From positions 32,211 through 96,210 of the forward strand of contig JAZKGE010000056.1 of assembly GCA_040386075.1 (NCBI GenBank): DNA of 64,000 nucleotides, read 5' to 3'. The translations under genes and the position numbers were made by a program. The notes beneath the pieces are model-generated. The model was not told where the DNA came from and did not search any database. It worked only from the letters and a program-made list of their open reading frames with translations. The stretch comes from UBA4416 sp040386075 (lineage in GTDB: Bacteria > Bacteroidota > Bacteroidia > B-17B0 > Aurantibacillaceae). This document shows, in pieces, positions 44,822-51,577 of this stretch. Within the stretch, counting starts at the first letter, position 1. Each line of letters starts with the position of its first letter.

Positions 44822-45304
44822 TCACCTCCACCTTATAAATGCCTTGTCTTTGGTATAACCTTCCAAAGAAACAATTTTGCCGTTAAGCATTAAGCAATAT
44901 CCAATGTGGTCGTACTTCCTTTTTTCGGTATCTGTCCATAACACATAAATCGTGTTCTTTTGCCCTTCGTAGTAGTAATTATAGGTAACGATGCTGTCGC
45001 CCAGTTGTTTTTTTGCGTTGGCCAATGGCAGAATGTTAAAGTTGGTAGCCTGAGTTAAGAGTTGATGAAATTCACCGAACAAGGTATCCTTATAGTAAAC
45101 GACCTCACTCTCTGATCGGTCGGGCTTACCGGCGGGAGAATGGTAAAAATGCTCCTTGTACAATCCGTCCTTATTATAGTTACCTGATCTTAACTGGTCA
45201 AACACCGTATAAAGTGTTTTAATGTTTTTGTCTTTGCTGTGGCGATAATTTTGTCCCTTAACTGACAAGTACAGGAAACAGGAAAAAAAGATAAGGAGTT
45301 TCAT
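44822..45304 (-). CDS. Hypothetical secreted protein
   Basis: 160 residues with a signal peptide (MKLLIFFSCFLYLSVKGQ). The mature part (TLYTVFDQLRSGNYNKDGLY, YNYYYEGQKNTIYVLW, YCLMLNGKIVSLEGYTKD) is Tyr-rich. No family recognised. It follows the lipoprotein gene at 45311 by 6 bp and is probably in the same operon. Confidence 0.55.
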   Translation of the reverse strand: MKLLIFFSCFLYLSVKGQNYRHSKDKNIKTLYTVFDQLRSGNYNKDGLYKEHFYHSPAGKPDRSESEVVYYKDTLFGEFHQLLTQATNFNILPLANAKKQLGDSIVTYNYYYEGQKNTIYVLWTDTEKRKYDHIGYCLMLNGKIVSLEGYTKDKAFIRWR

Positions 45305-45310
45305 GTACTG

Positions 45311-45706
45311 TTATTTGATAAGATCACTGATGATGGGTTCGTTTCCCGGTAATGAGTAAAACCAGTCTGAAGTTTTGCCGGAGATCTTTTCTCCGCAGGT
45401 TTTTAAGCGCAGGGTATCGTTTGCTAAAATGATCCGGATCACATTTTTGTTGGCGCATTTATAGGGGCCGTCCTTTTCGAGGTTTTGGAGCCTTTGAATA
45501 AATAGTTGCTGCTGTGCCGGCGTAAGTATTTGTACACTCACAATACCGCCTAACATAGGGTGTTCAATTTCAACGATCTCTATAGATTGTATATCCTCGT
45601 AGTTAAAGCTTTTACCAAACAGTTCGCTTTGTACCTGCTTGGTGTTTACAGTAGTGCAGCCGCAGCATGCACTCATCACTATACAAATGGTAAAAAGGGT
45701 TTTCAT
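45311..45706 (-). CDS. Hypothetical lipoprotein
   Basis: 131 residues. The signal peptide carries a Cys-rich lipobox region (MSACCGCTTVN), so lipidation at one of Cys14-Cys17 is likely. The mature part (SIEIVEIEHPMLGGIVSVQIL, KNVIRIILANDTLRLKTCGE) is beta-rich. No known family. First gene of a two-gene unit with the secreted protein downstream. Confidence 0.55.
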   Translation of the reverse strand: MKTLFTICIVMSACCGCTTVNTKQVQSELFGKSFNYEDIQSIEIVEIEHPMLGGIVSVQILTPAQQQLFIQRLQNLEKDGPYKCANKNVIRIILANDTLRLKTCGEKISGKTSDWFYSLPGNEPIISDLIK

Positions 45707-45859
45707 GGGATTGAAGGTAGCCGTTTTATGCTAAGGTTGCAAATTTGCAGCTGCGTGATTATGGAGATTAGGATAAGAACCTGGTGGCTGCAGAACTATA
45801 ATGCGCGGGAATGAGTCATAAACAGTGTCGTTATTTTAAAAAAGATAACTGTTTAATGG
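45707..45859. other. Gene-free flank left of the assembly gap
   Basis: 153 bp between the lipoprotein start and the run of N. I see no gene, hairpin or repeat of the families listed here. Confidence 0.5.
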
Positions 45860-45934
45860 NNNNNNNNNNNNNNNNNNNNNNNNNNNNNNNNNNNNNNNNN
45901 NNNNNNNNNNNNNNNNNNNNNNNNNNNNNNNNNN
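45860..45934. other. Assembly gap (75 N)
   Basis: A run of N. The real length is unknown. It directly borders the attC-like sequence at 45935-46016, so a repeat may have broken the assembly. Confidence 0.99.
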
Positions 45935-46016
45935 ACTGTCCTTCTCGGAGCTACCGCTTTTGCAATTTCTTTGTTGTCTGCTAGGCTGGGGCGAACCGTG
46001 TGTTAGCCACAGTTGT
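45935..46016 (-). other. attC-like half site / left inverted end of the FRG-DUF262 module
   Basis: GTTAGCCACAGTTGT at 46002-46016 matches the reverse complement of 47931-47945 at 13 of 15 positions, and its last base is the first base of the DUF262 stop codon complement. Read in gene direction it is ACAACTGTGGCTAAC followed by ACACGGTTCGCC, like the R''-L'' side of an integron attC; the matching L'-R' side would lie in or beyond the gap. Alternatives are a terminal inverted repeat of a small element or chance. Confidence 0.45.
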
Positions 46017-47155
46017 TATATGTCTTTGTCCTCCACTAGTCGCTTTAATTCAAGTCCAGTTTCTTTAATTTTAGTTTCAATTGTCAAGTTGGGATTTGTT
46101 TTAAATTGCTCAAAATAACGATCGAGAATTGTCAGCCGTTTTTCAAGTGATTTCTTTTGATTAGCACCTTGTTGATTTAGTCTATCAAACTCAATTAACA
46201 CCTGATTTATTTTATTATGAGGCGTCTCTTTTCTATTTATTTTTCTTAGCTGTTCAAACGTTTTCAAATATTCAATTTTAGTAGAAAAGCTATCGCGATT
46301 TTCTTTGAAGAAGAATAAATAGTATAACGGAATTATAGATTTTGATTTTAATAGTTGGTCTTTTTCCTCAAACAAATTTGTTATCGATCCTAATTTTTGA
46401 TTGAGGGAGTTGAGAGATACTTTTATTTCTTCATTTTCAATTTTATTTTCTTTAATTATTTTGTCCAGAGTTGCTTTTGTAAACGATTTTAAATCCGAAC
46501 TATGTTCAACTAGAATTAATTTTGTGTAAAGGTCGAAATGTTCTAATCGTTTGTTTTCAAATGCAATTTTACTTGTAAAGAATTCAAGGCGATTAATTTC
46601 TTGCAGACTATAATTTACTAAGAAACCACCAAATGATTTTCTTCTCTCAGCATTGTTTAAAGGCACACCTTCGTTCAATCTTAAAAAGAGCTCTTCAATT
46701 CTTTCACGTTCGTCAGTTTCTATAAACACAAAATCAAAAACATAATCGTCAAAATCATATGCAATCTTAGGAAATTCATCTTGAAGCCGTTGATAGGTGT
46801 ATCCTTTCAGATTAACAGATGGGTCTTTGATGAAAACGAAATTGTCTGAAAGTCTGAATTTATTGTCTACAAAGTCTTGAATTGCTTCTATTCTTTGCTT
46901 GCCGTCAATGATTGCGACTAACTTATTTGAATCATTTATATTGACAGATGTTGAAGCCAAATAGTGAAAATATATTTTAGGGATGTCATAGTTATTGATT
47001 AGGGAATCAATTAAAAGTTGCTTCTTTTCCTTTGTCCAAATTTTACCTAATCGCTGATAGTCTGGATTTACATCAACTTTCCCACTACGCAGAATTTCAA
47101 TTAAGTTTCTTGTAGTGTTCTTTTTTATTGGAGAATATTCTAATTTTTCGAACAT
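46016..47155 (-). CDS. DUF262 (GmrSD N-terminal-like) protein, candidate defence effector
   Basis: 379 residues, cytoplasmic. The N-terminal DUF262 domain has NPDYQRLGKIWTKEKKQLLI (PDYQR at 31-35) and the hallmark DGKQR at 84-88 within IIDGKQRIEAIQDF, plus FIETDERERIEELFLRLNEG. This ParB/sulfiredoxin-like domain is found in modification-dependent restriction enzymes such as GmrSD. The C-terminal 200 residues are helical and charged; I see no HNH or DUF1524 motif, so the cutting part of GmrSD seems absent. It starts 4 bp after the FRG gene and is bounded by the inverted end. Confidence 0.8.
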   Translation of the reverse strand: MFEKLEYSPIKKNTTRNLIEILRSGKVDVNPDYQRLGKIWTKEKKQLLIDSLINNYDIPKIYFHYLASTSVNINDSNKLVAIIDGKQRIEAIQDFVDNKFRLSDNFVFIKDPSVNLKGYTYQRLQDEFPKIAYDFDDYVFDFVFIETDERERIEELFLRLNEGVPLNNAERRKSFGGFLVNYSLQEINRLEFFTSKIAFENKRLEHFDLYTKLILVEHSSDLKSFTKATLDKIIKENKIENEEIKVSLNSLNQKLGSITNLFEEKDQLLKSKSIIPLYYLFFFKENRDSFSTKIEYLKTFEQLRKINRKETPHNKINQVLIEFDRLNQQGANQKKSLEKRLTILDRYFEQFKTNPNLTIETKIKETGLELKRLVEDKDI

Positions 47156-47159
47156 ACAA

Positions 47160-47909
47160 TTACTTTTTAAAAGGGATAATAATGTCTTTAGCGATCGAAT
47201 CTAATCCGGGGAATAGACTGTCATAAGTAATCCCTAAATTTGTTAGGGCTTTTTTAAACTCAAATAGATTTCCGGTCTTCAGAGTTATTTTTATCAAGTA
47301 ATCTTTTGCTTCTGCTTGGTCCTCTATGTTTTGATCGAGTTTGAATGGGAATAATGTAAATGCGCCTTTTTGGGCAATTATTCTATGGTTGTTCAATGGC
47401 CCGATTATCGCAATCGGCAAGTTGTTCTTTTTAGTTTGTCCAACGCCATATAGGTGCTCTTGCTCTTTGCCAATAAAGGGAATTGGGTCATTTTCGTTAA
47501 AGTTTATTCCGCCAACTTTTCTGTTCAGTTCTTTTGGATTGAGGCAATAAACTACCAAATCTTTCTTGTCGTCAGCAGCTGTATTAATATTCTTAAGTGC
47601 AAAGATCAAAGCAACCATTGGCAATTCAGTCCAATCCATAAGTCTTGTCGGAACACCGTAATGTTGCATTAAAAATAGCCACTCCCAATCATTTTGAGGC
47701 ATATGTGTCAAGAATGGAGGAGTTTGAGACTTAAACCTGCCTAAGAATGTCGATTCTAATTCAGCCTTATAAGGAGTTCTGTAAATTGATGGTGATAAAG
47801 GATAAGTCAAATCCGTCAAGCCTCGATACCAGCAATGAGGGAATGTCGCCTTTACTGTTGCAATTGCTTGATGAAATTCGTTAATGTCTTTGACGTCAAT
47901 GTTTGTCAT
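47160..47909 (-). CDS. FRG-domain protein, candidate defence component
   Basis: 249 residues, cytoplasmic. The FRG domain is clear: CWYRGLTDLTYPLSPSIYR (WYRG at 27-30), DWEWLFLMQHYGVPTRLMDW (QHYGVPTRL at 82-90), then VALIFALKN. The family is named for its F-R-G-like motif, has no settled biochemical role and is frequent in phage-defence neighbourhoods. The C-terminal region (GAFTLFPFKLDQNIED) is also typical. First gene of a two-gene unit with the DUF262 gene, with 4 bp between them. The upstream region contains a GTTAGGC boundary (47939-47945) and, further up, operator array P1. Confidence 0.85.
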   Translation of the reverse strand: MTNIDVKDINEFHQAIATVKATFPHCWYRGLTDLTYPLSPSIYRTPYKAELESTFLGRFKSQTPPFLTHMPQNDWEWLFLMQHYGVPTRLMDWTELPMVALIFALKNINTAADDKKDLVVYCLNPKELNRKVGGINFNENDPIPFIGKEQEHLYGVGQTKKNNLPIAIIGPLNNHRIIAQKGAFTLFPFKLDQNIEDQAEAKDYLIKITLKTGNLFEFKKALTNLGITYDSLFPGLDSIAKDIIIPFKK

Positions 47910-47930
47910 ATTTTACGGTTATGTCGTTAT

Positions 47931-47945
47931 ACAATTGTGCCTAAC
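47931..47945 (-). other. Right inverted end / cassette-type boundary GTTAGGC
   Basis: On the minus strand GTTAGGCACAATTGT. GTTAGGC fits the integron core site GTTRRRY exactly. It lies 22 bp before the FRG start codon and forms a 13/15 inverted pair with 46002-46016. Confidence 0.45.
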
Positions 47946-48037
47946 TAACTTATTTGACTCATTTTCTTCCTCATATTTGGTATACGTTACCAGATTTGAT
48001 TGTATTAGCTATTTATCAAATTAGTAATTAATCCATG

Positions 48038-48157
48038 CAAACATAAACCAACTGTGCAACATATTCTACAAGTACCCCTACTTGATTTTATACTCGATTT
48101 TGGCACCTGGTTTTTTGTTAAAAGGGTACTTGGTTTTATCGGGTAGAGGTACTTGGT
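48038..48157 (-). promoter_or_regulatory. P1: operator array and promoter reading toward the FRG-DUF262 pair
   Basis: On the minus strand: AAAACCAAGTACCT, then AAAACCAAGTACCC 23 bp later, AAAACCAGGTGCC another 23 bp later, and AAAATCAAGTAGGGGTAC about 25 bp after that. The last box contains the palindrome CAAGTAGGGGTACTTG. Exactly 26 bp after GGGGTAC comes TATGTTTG (48038-48045), a -7 box. The same boxes and the same 26-bp spacing occur at P2 (50805-50926). A one-codon reading frame (ATG GAT TAA) starts directly after the promoter box, perhaps the remnant of a DUF3606 gene as at P2. Confidence 0.75.
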
Positions 48158-48351
48158 TTTCTCTGTTTTAGACCGTTGGTATAAAATACAATACGCGCAT
48201 GCTGTACCAAACACTAACGGATAGGAAAGATAATATGAAAAGAAAAAGAGTTCTTTTACTCATCAAGTTGGGATGAGTATATTATTGATAATAATATACA
48301 AAGGCGTTATAGATACGATGTAAGCTGCAGGCTTAAGTTTCTTTATCCCGG
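48158..48351. other. Gene-free spacer between P1 and the response-regulator gene
   Basis: 194 bp. No gene is supported. A minus-strand reading frame of 69 codons (48005-48214) runs through the operator boxes and is spurious. No clear terminator hairpin for the response-regulator operon is seen here. Confidence 0.4.
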
Positions 48352-49002
48352 TTACCTGATCAGCTTGGTTTTAACAGCGTACTCTATCAATTCATCCTGA
48401 TCGGTAATATTTATTTTTTTGGCAATATTGTAACGGTGTCCCTCAACGGTACGGTTGCTCAGGTTAAGTTCCAGGGCAATTTCGGTGCTGCTTCTTCCTT
48501 TGCAAACTAATTTTAAGATCTCCAGCTCACGTTTGGTAAAATCGGTGCCGGGCACAAGGTCCTGTTCAAAGCTCATGCGTTTGATGGTTGCCGCCATAGC
48601 TGCCGATACTTTATCATCATAATAATAGCCGCTTTCATGCACTGCAAAAATAGCTTCCACTATCTTATCAATGTCACAGTTCTTGGGGAGGAAAGCACAG
48701 GCGCCTTTTTTTATGTATTCAATAATATAACCGTCGTTAAAGTGCATGCTCATCATGATCACCTTTACTTTAGGATACTTGTTCTGGATCTTTTCGAGTG
48801 CCACACCACCGTTCATTACCGGCATTTCAATGTCCAGTAAAATAATATCCGGCTTTTTGGTCTTGAGCTCTTCCATGAGTTCTTTACCGTTATTTACATC
48901 TAAAATAACATTGAGGTTCTCGTATTCTTTAAGGAGGGAAACCAATCCTTGTCTTAATACCAAATGATCGTCGGCAATGCCTATGTGTATTCGTTTAGCC
49001 AT
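48352..49002 (-). CDS. LuxR/NarL-family response regulator
   Basis: 216 residues. The receiver domain has the acidic pair at D11-D12, phospho-acceptor D57 (IILLDIEMPVMNGG) and conserved Lys in GACAFLPKNCD. The C-terminal HTH (TKRELEILKLVCKGRSSTEI in part, NLSNRTVEGHRYNIAKKI) is of the LuxR type. It overlaps the kinase gene by 8 bp, so the pair is surely cognate. NarL-type regulators bind short inverted repeats; the CAAGTA-N4-TACTTG operators flanking this operon are candidate targets. Confidence 0.93.
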   Translation of the reverse strand: MAKRIHIGIADDHLVLRQGLVSLLKEYENLNVILDVNNGKELMEELKTKKPDIILLDIEMPVMNGGVALEKIQNKYPKVKVIMMSMHFNDGYIIEYIKKGACAFLPKNCDIDKIVEAIFAVHESGYYYDDKVSAAMAATIKRMSFEQDLVPGTDFTKRELEILKLVCKGRSSTEIALELNLSNRTVEGHRYNIAKKINITDQDELIEYAVKTKLIR

Positions 49003-49807
49003 ATATGTAAGGGATGCTGAGTGTTACAGATGAGTGAGGAGTATCTTTTTTATAGTCAATTGTTGAGTTTAAAATAAGGGCACGGGCCTTTAACGATTTT
49101 AAGCCAAGGCCTTTTGAGTTTTCGGTAAAGGTATCCATCTCCTCATTGCTCACACCGGTACCGTTGTGGCTAATGTGGATAATGAGTTGCTGATCTTTAA
49201 GATCCATGCTCATGTTTAACTCACGGCAGTTGGCATGTTTAAAGGTGTTGTTAAGGATCTCGAGGCAAATGCGGTAAGTATTGAGCTGGTTTTGTTTTTC
49301 GAAATGTTCCAGCGCATTGTCGGGAATGTTATTCCGGAACTCTACCTGCACGCTGCCAAGCTGCTGCACATGGTCGAGGTATTGTTCAAGCGATCTGATC
49401 AGGCCATATTGTAATAAAAAGGTTGGAATAAGATCGAGGCAGGTAGTGCGGATGCCTTCGATGGCTTTGTCTAATAAAGTACTATCGGCAATAAGGCTAT
49501 CGGGCTCAAAGGTGTTTTTACGGGCTTCGATGCGGTGCTTGCTTAAATTGAATTTTAAAACGGCTAATAAAGGGTTGATCTCATCGTGCAGGTTGCGGGC
49601 TATTTTTTCTTTTTGCTGTTCCTCGGCTTCAACCGATGCTTTAAAGAGAGATATTTGCTGTTGCTGCTCAATGATCTTGATCTCATTTTCTTTTTGCAGC
49701 ATATTTCGCTTATACAGGGCTACAAATAATACAACAATGGCAGCCATCAGTATCATACTGATGCAGCCTATGACGATTAAGAGTACTATTTCCTGGTGGT
49801 TTTCCAT
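48995..49807 (-). CDS. HisKA_3-type sensor histidine kinase
   Basis: 270 residues from the ATG at 49807 (an upstream TTG at 49852 is rejected because the added residues precede a good membrane anchor). One membrane helix (residues about 8-32), a coiled coil rich in Glu and Gln, and the dimerisation/phospho-acceptor motif KIARNLHDEINPLLAVLKF with His74. The ATPase part has the N box (ILNNTFKHANC) and the G box (SKGLGLKSLKARA). No sensor domain of its own, so sensing probably depends on the membrane protein encoded just upstream, with which it overlaps by 22 bp. Confidence 0.9.
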   Translation of the reverse strand: MENHQEIVLLIVIGCISMILMAAIVVLFVALYKRNMLQKENEIKIIEQQQQISLFKASVEAEEQQKEKIARNLHDEINPLLAVLKFNLSKHRIEARKNTFEPDSLIADSTLLDKAIEGIRTTCLDLIPTFLLQYGLIRSLEQYLDHVQQLGSVQVEFRNNIPDNALEHFEKQNQLNTYRICLEILNNTFKHANCRELNMSMDLKDQQLIIHISHNGTGVSNEEMDTFTENSKGLGLKSLKARALILNSTIDYKKDTPHSSVTLSIPYIYG

Positions 49808-50340
49808 ATCCCTGTTGTAATTAACGAAAGATAGAAGATATTTAGGAAACAATGAAATAGGGTGATCATTTTTATAATGTCTTTATCAAGCACCGAAACT
49901 TGTTTGGAGAACAGGAACATAAAAAACGAGCCGCAAAAGTAGATGAGAAAGGCTGTATTAAAATAAAAGAAAGGATAGTTGATGAGCTTAGGCACGTTTA
50001 GTTTGGTGAGCAGGTGGTAAAAGAACAGCAGCGCCATAACAATAACGGTCAGGTATTCGGGTATGATCAGGTAATCATTGCCGGGCCACAGGATCAGTTC
50101 TATGATGGTAAATACGATAAAAAAAACAGGGATAAACAGTAAGTAAACCCTGAACCATTTACCGGTGGTTTCAAAATAGAACATGGCATAGATGCATAAA
50201 CATTCTAATAAGGTAAACAGGCTGGGGTATTCCTGTGATCGTAATAAACCCATTTCAATGATCAAAATGGCGAGGAGGTAAATAAACAAGGCTCTCAACG
50301 CAGGGTTGAAAGCCTTGTATTTGAAGATGCATGCTACCAA
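49786..50340 (-). CDS. Multi-helix membrane protein of the sensor operon
   Basis: 184 residues from TTG at 50340; six membrane helices. The frame is open upstream to the TAG-adjacent codons at about 50397 and encodes LTNILPYISGYAVIVPLVA, a further credible helix, but contains no ATG, GTG or TTG. The true start may be the ATA at 50395-50397, 1 bp after the stop of the preceding gene, or the first helix may be untranslated. The protein overlaps the kinase gene and is probably the sensing partner of that short kinase. It belongs to no family I can name. Confidence 0.65.
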   Translation of the reverse strand: MVACIFKYKAFNPALRALFIYLLAILIIEMGLLRSQEYPSLFTLLECLCIYAMFYFETTGKWFRVYLLFIPVFFIVFTIIELILWPGNDYLIIPEYLTVIVMALLFFYHLLTKLNVPKLINYPFFYFNTAFLIYFCGSFFMFLFSKQVSVLDKDIIKMITLFHCFLNIFYLSLITTGIWKTTRK

Positions 50341-50398
50341 AGGAACAATTACGGCGTAGCCGGAGATATAAGGTAATATGTTGGTTAATGTTTGTATA

Positions 50399-50719
50399 CT
50401 ATCTGTTTTTTAATGGACTCAGATCACTGGTACAGAATGGTGGACAAAGGTAAGACCTTTCTGCAATAATGCCATTGTAAATATCGTTTTCATTTGCATC
50501 AGCTCCAACTATTATGAGTTGTTTTTTTCCTTGTTCGTCTAATGCATAATAAATTCGGATACCCATACAACCTTCCTGCGCCAGAATATTGTTGATAATG
50601 TTCTTCCCAAAAAAATGCGCGATCGTCTCCCCCGCTGGGATCGAATTTCTGTAATTTCTTGTCCAATCTGCTGCTGTGTTCAATGGGAATTGTTCTGCTT
50701 CGTTTCCTGTAAATGCCAT
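50399..50719 (-). CDS. Small conserved protein of the sensor operon
   Basis: 106 residues, cytoplasmic. FTGNEAEQFPLNTAADWTRN, AHFFGKNIINNILAQEGC and MGIRIYYALDEQGKKQLIIV form a pattern I recall from small proteins of Bacteroidota next to signalling genes; Cys residues near the end (LCPPFCTS) may bind metal. First gene of the four-gene operon (this, membrane protein, kinase, regulator). Its promoter region is shared with the divergent DUF3606 gene and its operator array. Function unknown. Confidence 0.65.
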   Translation of the reverse strand: MAFTGNEAEQFPLNTAADWTRNYRNSIPAGETIAHFFGKNIINNILAQEGCMGIRIYYALDEQGKKQLIIVGADANENDIYNGIIAERSYLCPPFCTSDLSPLKNR

Positions 50720-50804
50720 AAAGTTTAAATTTTAAAGGGTTTAATTGATTTAGTTTAATTAATTTATTTAAAACAGCTATTGTGCCAAACAAGTAGGATT
50801 GATA

Positions 50805-50926
50805 AAAACCAAGTACCCCTACTTGATAAAACCAAGTACCCTTACCTGTAAAAACCAAGTACCCTTTTTGGGTCAAAATCGAGTAGGGGTACGTATTTTA
50901 TATGCCGGGGGGCTGGCTTATATTTG
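50805..50926 (+). promoter_or_regulatory. P2: operator array and promoter of the DUF3606 gene
   Basis: AAAACCAAGTACCCC, AAAACCAAGTACCC and AAAACCAAGTACCC at 23-bp steps (ACCAAGT at 50808, 50831 and 50854), then AAAATCGAGTAGGGGTAC (from 50875) 24 bp further. The first box contains the perfect inverted repeat CAAGTACCCCTACTTG. TATATTTG (50919-50926) lies 26 bp after GGGGTAC and 4 bp before the ATG. The last box covers the place of the -33 element, as expected for an activator site. It also lies upstream of the divergent sensor operon. A further partial box (CAAGTAGGA) is at 50790. Confidence 0.78.
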
Positions 50927-50930
50927 CTTT

Positions 50931-51128
50931 ATGGACAAAGCCAATTACTTAAAGGACGGGAAAATAGATATAAGTGATGAGGGCCTGGTTTACTGGTCTG
51001 AGAAATTACAATGTTCGCGCAAGGATCTGAGCGAAGCAGTAGGGAAAATAGGAAGTAGTTATACGATATTAACGCTTTACCTGGAAATGAACCGGCTTAT
51101 TAATTATAAAAGCAAGACCGAGGACTGA
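50931..51128 (+). CDS. DUF3606 small protein
   Basis: 65 residues: KIDISDEGLVYWSEKLQCSR, then KDLSEAVGKIGSS and a hydrophobic end. It has the DUF3606 pattern and parallels the protein encoded at 39990-40178 (EVNYWCSKFKCTEDEL). The ATG at 50931 is chosen: it follows the TATATTTG box by 4 bp; the open frame to 50799 is the operator array read through. Function unknown; expression is probably controlled by the operator array. Confidence 0.78.
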   Translation: MDKANYLKDGKIDISDEGLVYWSEKLQCSRKDLSEAVGKIGSSYTILTLYLEMNRLINYKSKTED

Positions 51129-51169
51129 TAAAAGAATTTTTTGTGATGGTTTAGTATAAGTACAAAAGC

Positions 51170-51202
51170 AAAAAGCCCTTTGTGAAAGCAAAGGGCTTTT
51201 TG
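51170..51202. terminator. Bidirectional terminator
   Basis: AAAAAGCCCTTT and AAAGGGCTTTTT pair around an 8-bp loop. It lies between the converging DUF3606 gene and the 76-aa lipoprotein gene. Confidence 0.85.
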
Positions 51203-51214
51203 TTGTATCTTTTA

Positions 51215-51445
51215 TTATCCAATAATGGTATCGTTACGATAATAGACTGTATCTTTTAATTTATTACTTAGCGACGGCACCCAAATACCTTGTTTGCCAT
51301 AATGGTTTATTATATTAACAGTATCTCCCTTTGGAGTAAGCTCAAACGAAGAAGGATAGTTTTTTATCTCTTCTTCGGGCGCATTACAAGAAACAACCAT
51401 AACTGCAATTATAACAGAGGCTGCTAACAGGCTAAATGTTTTCAT
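51215..51445 (-). CDS. Small lipoprotein
   Basis: 76 residues. The signal peptide has the lipobox VVSC (Cys20). The mature 56 residues (SSFELTPKGDTVNIINHYG, KLKDTVYYRNDTIIG) match no family I know. It ends close to a bidirectional terminator. Confidence 0.55.
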   Translation of the reverse strand: MKTFSLLAASVIIAVMVVSCNAPEEEIKNYPSSFELTPKGDTVNIINHYGKQGIWVPSLSNKLKDTVYYRNDTIIG

Positions 51446-51507
51446 GATGGATAGGGTTTGGTGTATATTAAATGTACGAAAAAAATATACGTGAGTATAA
51501 TTAAAAT

Positions 51508-51532
51508 TGTCAGTTCGAGCGAAGTCGAGAAC
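51508..51532. repeat. Dispersed repeat family A
   Basis: TGTCAGTTCGAGCGAAGTCG followed by AGAAC, in the 132-bp space between two minus-strand lipoprotein genes. Confidence 0.8.
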
Positions 51533-51577
51533 TATACATCGTAAAAAACAAAAGCCCTTACTGACACAATCACAGTA

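Noticed and set aside
45935..48045. Insertion sequence carrying the FRG-DUF262 pair
   Set aside because: No transposase or recombinase is encoded between the inverted ends and no target-site duplication is seen; cassette-type or simple defence-island origin is more likely.
48005..48214. 69-codon reading frame on the minus strand
   Set aside because: It runs through the P1 operator boxes; its likeness to the frame at 50799 is only due to the shared boxes.
50499..50876. 125-codon minus-strand reading frame
   Set aside because: It overlaps the 106-aa gene in another frame and covers the operator array; no protein-like features.
50799..50930. N-terminal extension of the DUF3606 gene
   Set aside because: It translates the P2 operator array and the promoter box; the ATG at 50931 follows the promoter by 4 bp.
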